A stretch of DNA of 64,000 nt from Paenibacillus sp. TCA20 (lineage in GTDB: Bacteria; Bacillota; Bacilli; Paenibacillales; Paenibacillaceae): the NCBI RefSeq assembly GCF_000732325.1, contig NZ_BBIW01000001.1:186001-250000 (forward strand), in the 5' to 3' direction. The notes beneath the pieces are model-generated. The model worked only from the letters and a program-made list of their open reading frames with translations. It made no database searches and was not told the DNA's origin. Below are positions 47,657-57,752 of this stretch, one piece after another (the stretch's first letter is position 1; each line of letters begins with the position of its first letter). Position numbers and translations under genes: made by a program.

Positions 47657-48276
47657 CAGCCATGTACTCCAAGCGCCTCAAATATTGCGCCAAAAGAATC
47701 AGGATCAGGTATTAGGAAAAATTGTCCCTGCACCCGATTTGATCCCTCCAGAAAATTAGTATCAATGAGCAGAGCTTCATTTCCCATATGACTCATATGA
47801 AGCAGCCCGTAGCTGAGGATGGCTCCAGCCATATCAACAGCAAAGCCCGGCACGGTAGGCATCATGGCTAATCGAGTAAAATCTGCCAGCGAAGACAGAT
47901 AGGACCCGGCAAGTATATTCCCGATCTCAGACAGGATGGATCGTTCCATATCGGAGAATTCAAGCACCTCATTAGTCACCGATCCACTGAAGTGATGCAG
48001 CAGCTGTTTGGCGGCCTCCGGCGTCATCATAAAAAACAAATTCCCCGGCGCATCCCCTTCTACTCTAAAGTAGACGGCAGTAACAATACTCTCGTCACCA
48101 CCAACGCTCTCTGCAATCAATTCAAAGGGTACGCGCTGAACCGTGGGGACCCCCATATCAATCGGCCTGTTCAGCAGTGTCGATAGCGCAGTAGCCGCAT
48201 GACCGGCTCCTATATTGCCTATTTCTTTCAGAACATCCATTTCTATATCATGAAATTGATCAAAAGAGCGTGTCAT
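47656..48276 (-). CDS. cheC: CheY-P phosphatase CheC
   Basis: A 206-residue phosphatase that dephosphorylates CheY-P in adaptation. Two active-site motifs of the CheC type are seen: DVLKEIGNIGAGHAATALS at the N-terminus and MERSILSEIGNILAGSYLSS in the middle. It is coupled by one-base overlaps to cheW and cheD. Confidence 0.95.
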   Translation of the reverse strand: MTRSFDQFHDIEMDVLKEIGNIGAGHAATALSTLLNRPIDMGVPTVQRVPFELIAESVGGDESIVTAVYFRVEGDAPGNLFFMMTPEAAKQLLHHFSGSVTNEVLEFSDMERSILSEIGNILAGSYLSSLADFTRLAMMPTVPGFAVDMAGAILSYGLLHMSHMGNEALLIDTNFLEGSNRVQGQFFLIPDPDSFGAIFEALGVHG

Positions 48277-48737
48277 TATCCTTCCATACCTTCGAGCATA
48301 ACAATTTCGCTCTTATTCAACACTTCCACCAGATTAAGCATAATAAGCAAGCGATCTTCACCCAGCTTGGCAACGCCTCTCAAGTACTTGGCTTTTACGC
48401 CGCCAATAACCTCTGGCGGATTCTCGATATCTCCTGAATGGATGTCCAGCACATCGTTGGCCGAATCGACAATGAATCCAACCTGCATCTCTTGTACAGT
48501 TACCATAATGATTCGGGTATGATCGGTGTATTCCGTCTCTGGAAGAGAAAAGCGTCCTCGCAAATCGATGATGGGAATAACTACACCGCGAAGATTGACG
48601 ACGCCTTTTACAAAGGAATACGTTTTGGGAACTCTCGTAATCGGCATCATTCTCTCAATCGTTTGAACCTGATCGACCTCAATGCCATACTCTTCTTCAC
48701 CCAGTTTAAATACAATTACTTTAATATCTTCTGCCAT
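48276..48737 (-). CDS. cheW: Chemotaxis coupling protein CheW
   Basis: A 153-residue adaptor linking receptors to CheA, made of a single SH3-like CheW domain (VIVFKLGEEEYGIEVDQVQ, GVVNLRGVVIPIIDLR). It lies 90 bases after cheA. Confidence 0.96.
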   Translation of the reverse strand: MAEDIKVIVFKLGEEEYGIEVDQVQTIERMMPITRVPKTYSFVKGVVNLRGVVIPIIDLRGRFSLPETEYTDHTRIIMVTVQEMQVGFIVDSANDVLDIHSGDIENPPEVIGGVKAKYLRGVAKLGEDRLLIMLNLVEVLNKSEIVMLEGMEG

Positions 48738-48827
48738 GTCCTAATACCTCCTTAAGTAATGAACAACCTCAGATGCGGGAACCCAGCACCGATAAATCTC
48801 TCATTTATGAATAATGAAATACCTAAT

Positions 48828-50897
48828 CTATTTAATGAAGCCATTCGGATCAATAATGAGCGCGACCTGACCGTCACCAAGAATCGTGGCTCCTGAGATG
48901 CCTTGTATGGAAGGCAGGTATTTACCTAAGCTCTTAATTACAATTTCGTTCTGTCCGATAAAATCGTCTACCGCAAGCGCAGCAAGCTGTTCTCCCTTGC
49001 GAATGACTACAATTTCAACTTCATCCTCTTCTTCATCGGTATATCCGCTGACATCGAACACTTTCGACAGCGACACATAAGGAATCATAGAGTCTCTGAA
49101 GCTGATCATTTTTGAACCATGGACATAGCGGATCTTTTCTTTCTTGATAATGGCGGTTTCCACGATGGAAGACAACGGAATAGCATACTTCTCTTCGCCA
49201 AGCCTAATCAGCATCGCTGCGATAATGGATAGCGTAAGCGGCAGCTGTACAGAGAAATTCGTTCCTTGTCCCGGTGTAGAATGGATGGTTACATTTCCGC
49301 CGAGAGCAGTAATTTTTGCCTTCACGACATCCAGCCCTACGCCTCTTCCGGAAATATCCGATATCGTCTCGGCTGTACTGAATCCAGGAGCGAACAATAG
49401 CTGATACACTTGCTCGTCTGTCATCAATTCCCCTTCAGCTTCTGTAACAACGCCACGGGAAATGGCGGTCTTCAGCAGCTTGTCGCGGTATATTCCTGCT
49501 CCATCATCTTCGATTTCGATGAATACATGATTGCCGCTGTGGAAGGCTCTTAGTTGAATCGTTCCCGTCTCAGGTTTGCCTGCCTCAATCCTCTTGGAGA
49601 TCGACTCAACCCCATGGTCTACGGCGTTTCGAAGCAAGTGGACAAGCGGGTCGCCAATTTCGTCAATTACCGTACGGTCAAGCTCCGTTTCAGCACCGGT
49701 GATGACCAAATCCACTTTTTTATCCAGCGATTTTGCCAGATCCCTTACCATTCTTGGAAAACGGTTGAATACAGTATCGACCGGTACCATTCTCAGCTTG
49801 AGAACAATATTTTGCAGATCAGAGCTCACTCTGCTCATATGAGAGACTGTTTCTATTAGATCGGAATGATCCAGCTCACTTGCCAGCTGTTCCAGTCTGG
49901 ACCTGTCAATCAGCAGCTCACTGAACAAATTCATCAGCACATCAAGCCGTTCAATATCCACTCTGATCGTTCGGTTTCCAACGGCAGCGCCTGCAGGCTT
50001 CGCATTGCTCTTCCCTGCTGCGGGCTTGGTCGGTTTAGCTGTTCCTTTATCCTTGCTAATAACTTCTGCTTTCTTCTCTTCGATTAGGGGCATCTCTACA
50101 GAAGCTGCTGCTTCCTTGCTTGAGATCTGTCCCAGCATTTCTATTGTTAATGGTACGACTTCTACCTTCTCAATCTCGGAAATGTTCATAATCGCCTGCT
50201 GCAGCTCTTCCGGTTGCATTTGAGTTATGTAGTATAGTGAAAAATCGTAATCGAATTGGTCCTGCTCAATTTCTTGTACTGAAGGCTCTGTCTTAATAAC
50301 CTCTCCGGAGCGCTCCAACAAATCAAATACCATGTAAGCTCTAACGGATTTAAGCTGACTTGACTTACTGATGGTGACATGCACAAACACCGCACCCTGC
50401 CCATCTGCAATGGACTGCGTTAATACAGACGCTTGAAATTCATCAAGTGATAACGCTGCTCCACTCGAAGATGCATCTGCACTGCTGATCTCTGATGCAG
50501 CATCAGACATACTTGCTTCTCCGCTTTCAATCGCCTGCAGCTTATCTACAATCGCGGACACGTCAGCCTTGCCTTCTCCACCTGCCATAATATCCTGAAC
50601 CATGGACTCGAGTGCATCTAAGCTCTGGAACAGAACATCAAATATTGGCTCCTGCATCGTCAGCTTCTCGTTGCGGACCAGATCCAGTACATTTTCCATC
50701 TTATGAGTTAATGAGGCGAGATCCTCGAATCCCATTGTCGCAGCCATTCCTTTAAGTGTGTGGGCCGATCGAAAAATCACCTGAACGATGCTGATGTCCT
50801 CCGGATTATTTTCCAATTCGAGCATCTTTTCGTTCAATGATTGGAGATGATCATTAGACTCATCAATGAACATGGATAAATATTGATTCATATCCAC
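48828..50897 (-). CDS. cheA: Chemotaxis histidine kinase CheA
   Basis: A 689-residue kinase. The Hpt domain has the phosphorylated H46 in FRSAHTLKGMA. The CheY-binding P2 region (~170-255), a linker, the dimerisation helices (LMNLFSELLIDRSRLEQL), the ATPase domain with N, G1 and G2 boxes (LRNAVDHG, DDGAGI, GRGVGLDVVK) and a C-terminal CheW-like domain follow. I keep the GTG at 50897, eight bases after GGAGGG, which gives the MDMNQYL start shared with B. subtilis CheA. Confidence 0.97.
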   Translation of the reverse strand: MDMNQYLSMFIDESNDHLQSLNEKMLELENNPEDISIVQVIFRSAHTLKGMAATMGFEDLASLTHKMENVLDLVRNEKLTMQEPIFDVLFQSLDALESMVQDIMAGGEGKADVSAIVDKLQAIESGEASMSDAASEISSADASSSGAALSLDEFQASVLTQSIADGQGAVFVHVTISKSSQLKSVRAYMVFDLLERSGEVIKTEPSVQEIEQDQFDYDFSLYYITQMQPEELQQAIMNISEIEKVEVVPLTIEMLGQISSKEAAASVEMPLIEEKKAEVISKDKGTAKPTKPAAGKSNAKPAGAAVGNRTIRVDIERLDVLMNLFSELLIDRSRLEQLASELDHSDLIETVSHMSRVSSDLQNIVLKLRMVPVDTVFNRFPRMVRDLAKSLDKKVDLVITGAETELDRTVIDEIGDPLVHLLRNAVDHGVESISKRIEAGKPETGTIQLRAFHSGNHVFIEIEDDGAGIYRDKLLKTAISRGVVTEAEGELMTDEQVYQLLFAPGFSTAETISDISGRGVGLDVVKAKITALGGNVTIHSTPGQGTNFSVQLPLTLSIIAAMLIRLGEEKYAIPLSSIVETAIIKKEKIRYVHGSKMISFRDSMIPYVSLSKVFDVSGYTDEEEDEVEIVVIRKGEQLAALAVDDFIGQNEIVIKSLGKYLPSIQGISGATILGDGQVALIIDPNGFIK

Positions 50898-50920
50898 TTT
50901 GTATTCCCTCCTTTTATGAA

Positions 50921-52345
50921 TTAACCGTTTCTAGTCACCGCTTTAACCAGTCTATCGGCCAGCTCCTCAAGCGGGAGCAGCTGATTAACACAACCCAGCT
51001 CTGCTGCAGCACGCGGCATCCCGTATACGACGCAGGTCTCCTCATTCTCCGCAAAAGTAGAAGTAACGCCTGCTTCGTAGAGTCGTTTCATCATTCTTGC
51101 TCCATCACTGCCCATTCCCGTCAAGATGGCTATATGCCTTTCGAGAGCAACATAGGGGAGTAAAGATTCAAATAACGTATCGACTGAAGGCCTGTGTCCA
51201 TTCACGGGGTCCTCGCTGCCAAGTACGATCTCATATTCCGCATTATGATTCTCCCTAACTCTCATATGATAGCCGCCTGGAGCGATATAAGCGGTTCCCG
51301 CCTTCAAACGCATTCCATGAGCCGCTTCAACCACATGAATCTCACTGAAGGAATCAAGCCGGGCTGCCAGCGATCTGGTGAAATCCGGCGGCATGTGCTG
51401 AACGATGACAATCGGAGCCTCAAAATCCCCGGGAAAATGAGACAGCAGCGTCTTTAGTGCACGTGGTCCCCCGGTCGAGCAGCCGACAGCTACCAATTTG
51501 CTGAACGTACCAGAAGATTGCAATGCTCCGGCTTTCTTAGATTTCTTCGTCTCGGCTGCTATAACAGGAGATAAGGCTTCCTGTTCTGTTTTAATTACAT
51601 GGGATGGCCGTTTGGCAGATTCCCTCTCTGTCTTGCTTACTTTTGGACTTGCTTTCTTCTCTGTTTCTTTTTTGGCTGTCTCTAATTCTTGTGCCAGTCT
51701 CTGGGTAATGGACTTGATGTCATCCAGCTTGGTCTTCGCCGATCTCGGAGCAGGGATATTCTTGCTCGTTGTCTCTGGAGGCGCAGATTTAGGCTCTTGA
51801 TCGATCGTCTTCTCAGGCAGTTTATGGTGGACAGCGGCATTTTCTCTATTCTTTTTCCTGGCAGATGAATCCGAAGCCTCAGAGGGTGGAGCCATCGCTG
51901 CTGCAGCCTCATCCTTCTCTGCAGCTCTTCGTGCTCTACGCTCCATCATCTGTACGGCTTCCTTCATCTGGTTACGAAGCTCAGCCCCCACCTCATAAAT
52001 GTCCTGACGAAATTGAATGGAAGGCTTACGTATAAAATCAAACGCACCGGCTTCCAGCGCCTTGATGGTTTCTTTGAGACCGGTCTCATTAATGCCTGAC
52101 AGCATGATAATCGGAATCGGCTGCTCGGCCATAATGATCTTCAAGGCATCCAGCCCGTTTAATTCCGGCATTTCAACATCCATCGTAATTAAATCAGGCC
52201 GGATTCTTCTGGCTTTCTCAACAGCTTCCACACCTGTCGCAGCCGTATCTGCTACTCGAAAAGAGGGATCCTGCTGAATTAAATCGGTTATAATCTTTCT
52301 CATAAATGCTGAATCATCAACCACTAGTACCTGATAGACTGACAT
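50921..52345 (-). CDS. cheB: Receptor methylesterase CheB with long linker
   Basis: A 474-residue response-regulator esterase that removes methyl groups from chemoreceptors. The receiver domain has D56 in TMDVEMPE; the esterase domain has S290 in VGCSTGG, the catalytic His in VVQHMPP and Asp in TGMGSDGA. Between them is a ~145-residue Lys/Glu/Ser/Ala-rich linker (~135-280), which makes the protein over 100 residues longer than B. subtilis CheB. The ATG at 52345 follows GAGGTG six bases upstream. Confidence 0.94.
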   Translation of the reverse strand: MSVYQVLVVDDSAFMRKIITDLIQQDPSFRVADTAATGVEAVEKARRIRPDLITMDVEMPELNGLDALKIIMAEQPIPIIMLSGINETGLKETIKALEAGAFDFIRKPSIQFRQDIYEVGAELRNQMKEAVQMMERRARRAAEKDEAAAAMAPPSEASDSSARKKNRENAAVHHKLPEKTIDQEPKSAPPETTSKNIPAPRSAKTKLDDIKSITQRLAQELETAKKETEKKASPKVSKTERESAKRPSHVIKTEQEALSPVIAAETKKSKKAGALQSSGTFSKLVAVGCSTGGPRALKTLLSHFPGDFEAPIVIVQHMPPDFTRSLAARLDSFSEIHVVEAAHGMRLKAGTAYIAPGGYHMRVRENHNAEYEIVLGSEDPVNGHRPSVDTLFESLLPYVALERHIAILTGMGSDGARMMKRLYEAGVTSTFAENEETCVVYGMPRAAAELGCVNQLLPLEELADRLVKAVTRNG

Positions 52346-52376
52346 GTAAGACACCTCTAAAGTAATTTCATCTTGT

Positions 52377-53285
52377 TTATTGGGCCGTTTTCCTCAGCCA
52401 CTTGGCAACAAATCCTCTTAAGCCCTGCCCACCGTTCGATATCGTTCTGCCCATCTCCGTGTAGTTCAGCGAGATTCGTTCCATATCCTTAGCAGCTGTG
52501 CAGTTCGGATACAGGGTAGTAAATGGAGTTTGCTTCTTAACCGCACGCATCACATGACTATCCTCAGTGATATACCCGAGCAACGGAATATCAGCCCCCA
52601 AAAATCGTTTAGCAACCAGCTGTATCTTTGAGCTGACCTGGTCGGCCTCGCGCTTGTTCTCAGCCCGATTGACGATGATGCCGAATGGGCTGTGACCGTT
52701 AATTTTGTGCATCATTTTGATGAGTGCATAAGCATCCGTGATCGCCGTGGGCTCCGGGGTCGTCACAACAATACATTCATCTGCAGCCGCGATAAAGCTT
52801 CTGTTCTCCAGTGACAATCCCGCACCGGTATCAAAGAAAATATAGTCCATTTCCGAAGCCAGGCTCTCCAAATCAGTGGTGAATGCATCAATATCCTGTT
52901 CCGTTAGAGACAGAAGTTCTACGAATCCGGATCCTCCTGCGATATACGGAAGCCCCATCGGTCCGAGCTGTATAATCTCTGAGATCCTTTTCTCCCTAGT
53001 CAGCACATGATATAGACTGAATTTGGAGGAGACCCCCATGAGCACATCTATATTGGCCATTCCCATATCAGCGTCGAATACGAGTACCTTTTTACCGGCA
53101 GCATGAATTTTTAATGCAAGGTTTAAAGTGAAATTGGATTTCCCTACTCCACCCTTGCCGCTTGCTACCGCAATCAATTTAGCCTGTTTCTTAGCTGCTG
53201 GCTTCTTAACGCGGTTCTCTTCCGTAATCTTCGGAATGGGCCTTGCTGCCATCAGTTCTCTGAGAGATGCTGCCTGATCACTCAT
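52377..53285 (-). CDS. flhG: FlhG/FleN MinD-like ATPase
   Basis: A ~302-residue ParA/MinD-type ATPase that, with FlhF, controls number and placement of flagella (YlxH in B. subtilis). The deviant Walker A is AVASGKGGVGKSNFTLNLA, after an N-terminal DQAASLRELMA segment that may stimulate FlhF GTPase. The switch I-like FDADMGMANIDVL is present. I prefer the ATG at 53285, eight bases after GGGAAG; it lies within flhF (8-base overlap). Confidence 0.94.
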   Translation of the reverse strand: MSDQAASLRELMAARPIPKITEENRVKKPAAKKQAKLIAVASGKGGVGKSNFTLNLALKIHAAGKKVLVFDADMGMANIDVLMGVSSKFSLYHVLTREKRISEIIQLGPMGLPYIAGGSGFVELLSLTEQDIDAFTTDLESLASEMDYIFFDTGAGLSLENRSFIAAADECIVVTTPEPTAITDAYALIKMMHKINGHSPFGIIVNRAENKREADQVSSKIQLVAKRFLGADIPLLGYITEDSHVMRAVKKQTPFTTLYPNCTAAKDMERISLNYTEMGRTISNGGQGLRGFVAKWLRKTAQ

Positions 53286-54579
53286 TCTCATCACTTCCCA
53301 TTATGCAATCTGAAAGCGTCTTGGCATCCGGCACCATAAGATCGTCTGGCACATTCTGGCCATCCGCTATGTAAGACAGCGTCACAGGGTAACGATATAG
53401 AACATTGATGATGGAACCTAGACTGTCCGTTTCATCCATCTTGGTAAAAATGACTTTGGACAGGCCATATTTGGTGAAATGGTCCAAAATGACGAGCATG
53501 TCCTCTGTCTTCGAGGTGAGGCTCAGTACTAGCATCATCTCGCTGTTGGGTTCATCGAGAAGCAGGCTGTTCAGTTCGGATACCAGCATTTCATTACGGT
53601 AGTTACGTCCTGCGGTATCCATAAAAATAAGATCGCAATCTGCAAGGCGTTCTAGGGCACGCTTGGTATCAGCCGGTGACTGAACCACTTCAAGCGGAAC
53701 TCCCAGAATTGCGGCATAGGTTCTCAGCTGTTCAACAGCAGAGATCCGGTACGTATCCGCAGTAACAAACCCGACCTTGCGCTTGTACTTAAACATTTGC
53801 TCAGCAGCCAGCTTGGCAATGGTCGTCGTCTTACCCACACCCGTAGGTCCCGCAACATAAACAATACGTGTGTCCTGCGCAATGCCAGCATCTATTCGCT
53901 CCACAAGGAACTCTCTTATCTCTTCCTTTACCAATGCGAAGCCGCTCTGCTCAGTCTGTTCTGACCACTGCTCCTGTGCTGCATCAATCCATTTGATCCA
54001 TAATTCATCGATGACTCCCTGCTGAACCAGTCTCGTACGAGCCTCATTCAGATTACCCGGCAGCATGGCTTCATAGGCATCTCGCTTAGCAAAGGAAGTC
54101 ATCATCTGCTTCAACTGCTGTATTTCAGTTAGCAGAGCTTGATCGGTAGAAGCGGAAAAATCCGCCCCTTCCGGGTGCGGCTCCTGAACAGGGATTGATG
54201 AAAGGACTGATGAACGTGGTCCTCTGTAGGACGGATTCTCTTGCTTCACATCCTCCTGTTTTTCCTTGGCCGCTGCTTGTTCTCCGTTATTCATACCATC
54301 TGCCACTTTGCGGTAAGCATCTGGGGCCATTGCTCTTGGTATGGGTCTTGGCTGAGCCTGAGCGGCCGGGGGACTTGCTTGCAGATTTACTGCTGACACT
54401 GAAGCTGCCGGCTCCTCAACCGCCGCTACAACCTCTATCTTTTGCTTGCGGAACAGTCCGGCAAAGCCGCCTGTCTTGATCGATTTGGTCGATAAGATGA
54501 CTGCATCCGATCCCAGCTCACTGCGAATCAGGCTCATGGCCTCGGGCATGGTATCCACTATATATTTTTTCACTCTCAT
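53278..54579 (-). CDS. flhF: Flagellar SRP-type GTPase FlhF
   Basis: A 433-residue GTPase that localises flagellar assembly. A basic N-terminal domain, a Pro/Gln-rich stretch and the NG GTPase domain follow one another; G1 is YVAGPTGVGKTTTIAKLAA, G3 contains DTAGRNYRN and G4 is TKMDETDSLG. Its ATG overlaps flhA by four bases. Confidence 0.95.
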   Translation of the reverse strand: MRVKKYIVDTMPEAMSLIRSELGSDAVILSTKSIKTGGFAGLFRKQKIEVVAAVEEPAASVSAVNLQASPPAAQAQPRPIPRAMAPDAYRKVADGMNNGEQAAAKEKQEDVKQENPSYRGPRSSVLSSIPVQEPHPEGADFSASTDQALLTEIQQLKQMMTSFAKRDAYEAMLPGNLNEARTRLVQQGVIDELWIKWIDAAQEQWSEQTEQSGFALVKEEIREFLVERIDAGIAQDTRIVYVAGPTGVGKTTTIAKLAAEQMFKYKRKVGFVTADTYRISAVEQLRTYAAILGVPLEVVQSPADTKRALERLADCDLIFMDTAGRNYRNEMLVSELNSLLLDEPNSEMMLVLSLTSKTEDMLVILDHFTKYGLSKVIFTKMDETDSLGSIINVLYRYPVTLSYIADGQNVPDDLMVPDAKTLSDCIMGSDENE

Positions 54580-56609
54580 AGATTAACCACCCCGATACTT
54601 TGAATTTCAACATTAGGCTCCAGTTCGCTGTAGGATAACACCGGTATATCCTGCATCGTTCTTTCGATCAATTGCCGCAAATACATCCGGATTGTCGGTG
54701 AAGTAAGCACAATCGGTTGTTGACCCGTCTGAATCAATCGATTCACTTGCTCCATCAGCTTCTGATACAGCGTCTGACTGGATACCGGATCAAGCGCCAG
54801 ATAGCTCCCTTGCTCCGTCTGCTGGACACTCTCGGCGATCTTTTTCTCCAGATTCGGTCCAACCGTAATAACCCGCATCGTCTCCCCTTTTTGGGTATAC
54901 TGCTGTGTAATCTGTCTGGATAGAGCTTGTCTGACATACTCCGTAAGTACATCCGGATCCTTCGTATAGGTACCGTAATCTGCGAGCGTTTCAAAGATCG
55001 TCACCATATCTCGAATCGAGATTTTCTCACGCAGAAGTTTAGCCAATACTTTTTGAACATCTCCAATGGATAGAACAGATGGAATCAGCTCATCAACCAG
55101 TGCAGGATAATTCTCTTTCAAGTTATCCACAAGAGCCTTTGTTTCCTGACGACCCAGGAGCTCATGTGCATGCTTCTTAATCATTTCGGTCAAATGCGTT
55201 GCCACAACCGAAGGTGGATCTACAACGGTATAGCCGGACAATTCCGCCCGATCCTTGGTTGCTTCATCGATCCATAACGCGGGAAGGCCAAAAGCAGGCT
55301 CGGTTGTTTCAATCCCGGTTATAGAATCGTCATCATATCCGGGACTCATCGCCAGATAGTGATTGAGCAGAAGCTCGCCGCTCCCGACGATATTTCCTTT
55401 AATCTTGATCACATATTCACTTGGTCTTAATTGAATATTGTCTCTTATCCGAATCACTGGAACGACGAGTCCCAGCTCAAGAGCACATTGTCTTCGAATC
55501 ATGATGATACGATCGAGCAAATCTCCACCCTGTCCTGTATCTGCTAAAGGAATGAGTCCATATCCAAATTCGAATTCGATCGGATCCACTTGCAGCAGGT
55601 TAATTACACTTTCCGGACTACGCACCTCTTCAATCTGCTGCTCTTCTTCCATCTGTTCATCACTAATCTGCTGTTTGTTCAAATTCTGCTGCATCTTCCA
55701 GCCTGCGAAGAAGAGAATTAACGCAAGCGGCAGTGTCGTAATCAACTCAATGGGTGTGAAGAACCCTAGAAATGCTACTGTCGCTCCTACAATATAGAGA
55801 AGCTTCGGATAGGAGAATAGCTGGGATGTAATATCGTCCGCCATTGTACCGTCAGAAGCTGCACGCGTAACGATAATCCCGGATGCGGTAGAGATGAGCA
55901 GTGCAGGGATCTGGCTGACCAATCCATCTCCAATCGTTAACAGTGAGTAAGTCGACAACGCATCAGCAAAGCTCATACCCATCATTACCATACCGATAAT
56001 AAATCCGCCGACAAGGTTGATCAGCAGGATAACAATACTGGCAATCGCGTCTCCCTTAACAAACTTACTCGCACCATCCATCGCACCGTAAAAGTCCGCT
56101 TCGCGTTCAATTTTACTTCGGCGATCTTTTGCTTGATGCTCATTAATAAGTCCTGCGTTGAGATCCGCATCTATACTCATTTGCTTCCCGGGCATTGCGT
56201 CGAGCGTAAACCGAGCTCCGACCTCTGCTACGCGTTCCGAACCTTTCGTAATGACAATAAATTGAACGACGACCAGGATCAGAAACACGATAAAACCAAT
56301 AACCGGCTGACCACCAGAGATCCAGCTTCCGAAAGTGGCCACAACCTGACCCGCATAAGCATCCTGTAAAATGTGCTTTGTCGTTGCAAGGTTAAGTGCT
56401 ACACGAAATAGAGTCGTCACAAGCAGCAAGGAAGGGAATATGGAGAATTCCAGAGCTTCCTTCGTATTCATCGCTACCAGCAAAATAACCAAGGCTATAG
56501 CGATGTTGATAACCAATAATGCATCAAGTAGTCCAACAGGAATAGGGAGAATCATCATTAGCACGATGCCGATGATCCCGATCAGGATTGATAGGTCTTT
56601 AATTTTCAC
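54576..56609 (-). CDS. flhA: Flagellar export gate protein FlhA
   Basis: A 677-residue component of the type III export gate. Seven or eight membrane segments occupy about residues 10-310, with the FHIPEP signature region (TFGSWISGGQPVIGF and DAMPGKQMSIDADLNAG), and the C-terminal ~350 residues form the cytoplasmic substrate-docking ring. The start is a GTG at 56609, overlapping the flhB TAG by one base. Confidence 0.97.
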   Translation of the reverse strand: MKIKDLSILIGIIGIVLMMILPIPVGLLDALLVINIAIALVILLVAMNTKEALEFSIFPSLLLVTTLFRVALNLATTKHILQDAYAGQVVATFGSWISGGQPVIGFIVFLILVVVQFIVITKGSERVAEVGARFTLDAMPGKQMSIDADLNAGLINEHQAKDRRSKIEREADFYGAMDGASKFVKGDAIASIVILLINLVGGFIIGMVMMGMSFADALSTYSLLTIGDGLVSQIPALLISTASGIIVTRAASDGTMADDITSQLFSYPKLLYIVGATVAFLGFFTPIELITTLPLALILFFAGWKMQQNLNKQQISDEQMEEEQQIEEVRSPESVINLLQVDPIEFEFGYGLIPLADTGQGGDLLDRIIMIRRQCALELGLVVPVIRIRDNIQLRPSEYVIKIKGNIVGSGELLLNHYLAMSPGYDDDSITGIETTEPAFGLPALWIDEATKDRAELSGYTVVDPPSVVATHLTEMIKKHAHELLGRQETKALVDNLKENYPALVDELIPSVLSIGDVQKVLAKLLREKISIRDMVTIFETLADYGTYTKDPDVLTEYVRQALSRQITQQYTQKGETMRVITVGPNLEKKIAESVQQTEQGSYLALDPVSSQTLYQKLMEQVNRLIQTGQQPIVLTSPTIRMYLRQLIERTMQDIPVLSYSELEPNVEIQSIGVVNL

Positions 56610-57718
56610 TAGTTTCCATGCCTCCGATTCCCCTTATGATTCGATCTTCCTTTTAATTTGTAAACATAGGCTAGAATTTCAGCGACAGCCTGGAAGAGAT
56701 CTGCCGGAATGGAATCCCCGATCTCAGTCCTTTGGAACAAAGCTCTGGCAAGAGGCTTGCTCTCCATAAGCGCCACTCCATGCTCTTTGGCAATCTCCCG
56801 AATACGCAGCGCCATATGATCTGCGCCTTTCGCTATAACAGTAGGAGCCTCCATTTCATTGCCATCATATTTCAAAGCGACTGCAAAGTGAGTAGGATTC
56901 GTAATGATGACGTCCGCATTGGGAACTTCCTGCATCATCCGCTGCATCGCCATGCGTCTTTGCCGTTCGCGAATTTTCGCTTTAATGAGAGGGTCTCCCT
57001 CCATCTTCTTATACTCATCCTTGATGTCCTGTTTGGACATTCTAATGTTCTTCTCATGCTCATATCTCTGATACATGTAATCGAGAATAGATAGTACAAA
57101 TAAGGCTGCGCCAATATTGATTCCAAGGTCCAGCGTCATTTCCGCGGCGAATTTCAAGATCCCATCGAGTGATAACAGGCTGAGGCCGGCGAATTCATCA
57201 CGTGCACCCCACAGGATGTCGTAAACCAGATAGCCAATAATGACGAGCTTAAGAACGGATTTCAAAAGTTCCACGAGGGCTCGCATGGAAAAGATGTTCT
57301 TGAAGCCTTTGATCGGATCCAGCTTGCTGAATTTGGGTGTTACCCCTTCGCCTGTCAGCAAAAATCCAACCTGAATATAATTGGCCGCAAAACCGATGAT
57401 CACCGCGATGGCAAAGATCGGAGCAAGGAGGATAAGAATCTCCATTCCAAACTGCCCGAACATAACCATTACGTTCTCGCTTGTTACTTCCATATTCAGC
57501 CTGTTAACAAAGATATCCCTAAAGGCGTCTGCGATGCGTTCTTTGTAAAATTCACCAAAGATGAGCAGACACATGAAACAGGAGAGTAAAATGGCCGCTC
57601 CGGATATTTCCATACTTTTGGCCACTTGGCCCTTTTTACGAGATTCCTGACGTTTTTTCGGGGTAGCCTTCTCCGTCTTCTCCCCTGAGAACATCTGCAG
57701 GTCCAGTTTAAATCTCAT
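56609..57718 (-). CDS. flhB: Flagellar export switch protein FlhB
   Basis: A 369-residue export component. A Lys-rich N-terminus (EKTEKATPKKRQESRKKGQ) precedes four membrane segments, and the cytoplasmic domain carries the self-cleavage site NPTH (VIITNPTHFAVALKY) near residue 270. It lies 34 bases after the fliR stop, within the export gene run. Confidence 0.97.
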   Translation of the reverse strand: MRFKLDLQMFSGEKTEKATPKKRQESRKKGQVAKSMEISGAAILLSCFMCLLIFGEFYKERIADAFRDIFVNRLNMEVTSENVMVMFGQFGMEILILLAPIFAIAVIIGFAANYIQVGFLLTGEGVTPKFSKLDPIKGFKNIFSMRALVELLKSVLKLVIIGYLVYDILWGARDEFAGLSLLSLDGILKFAAEMTLDLGINIGAALFVLSILDYMYQRYEHEKNIRMSKQDIKDEYKKMEGDPLIKAKIRERQRRMAMQRMMQEVPNADVIITNPTHFAVALKYDGNEMEAPTVIAKGADHMALRIREIAKEHGVALMESKPLARALFQRTEIGDSIPADLFQAVAEILAYVYKLKGRSNHKGNRRHGN

Positions 57719-57752
57719 TGCTGCTACTACCCCCGCCCCGCAGATTCAAGCC

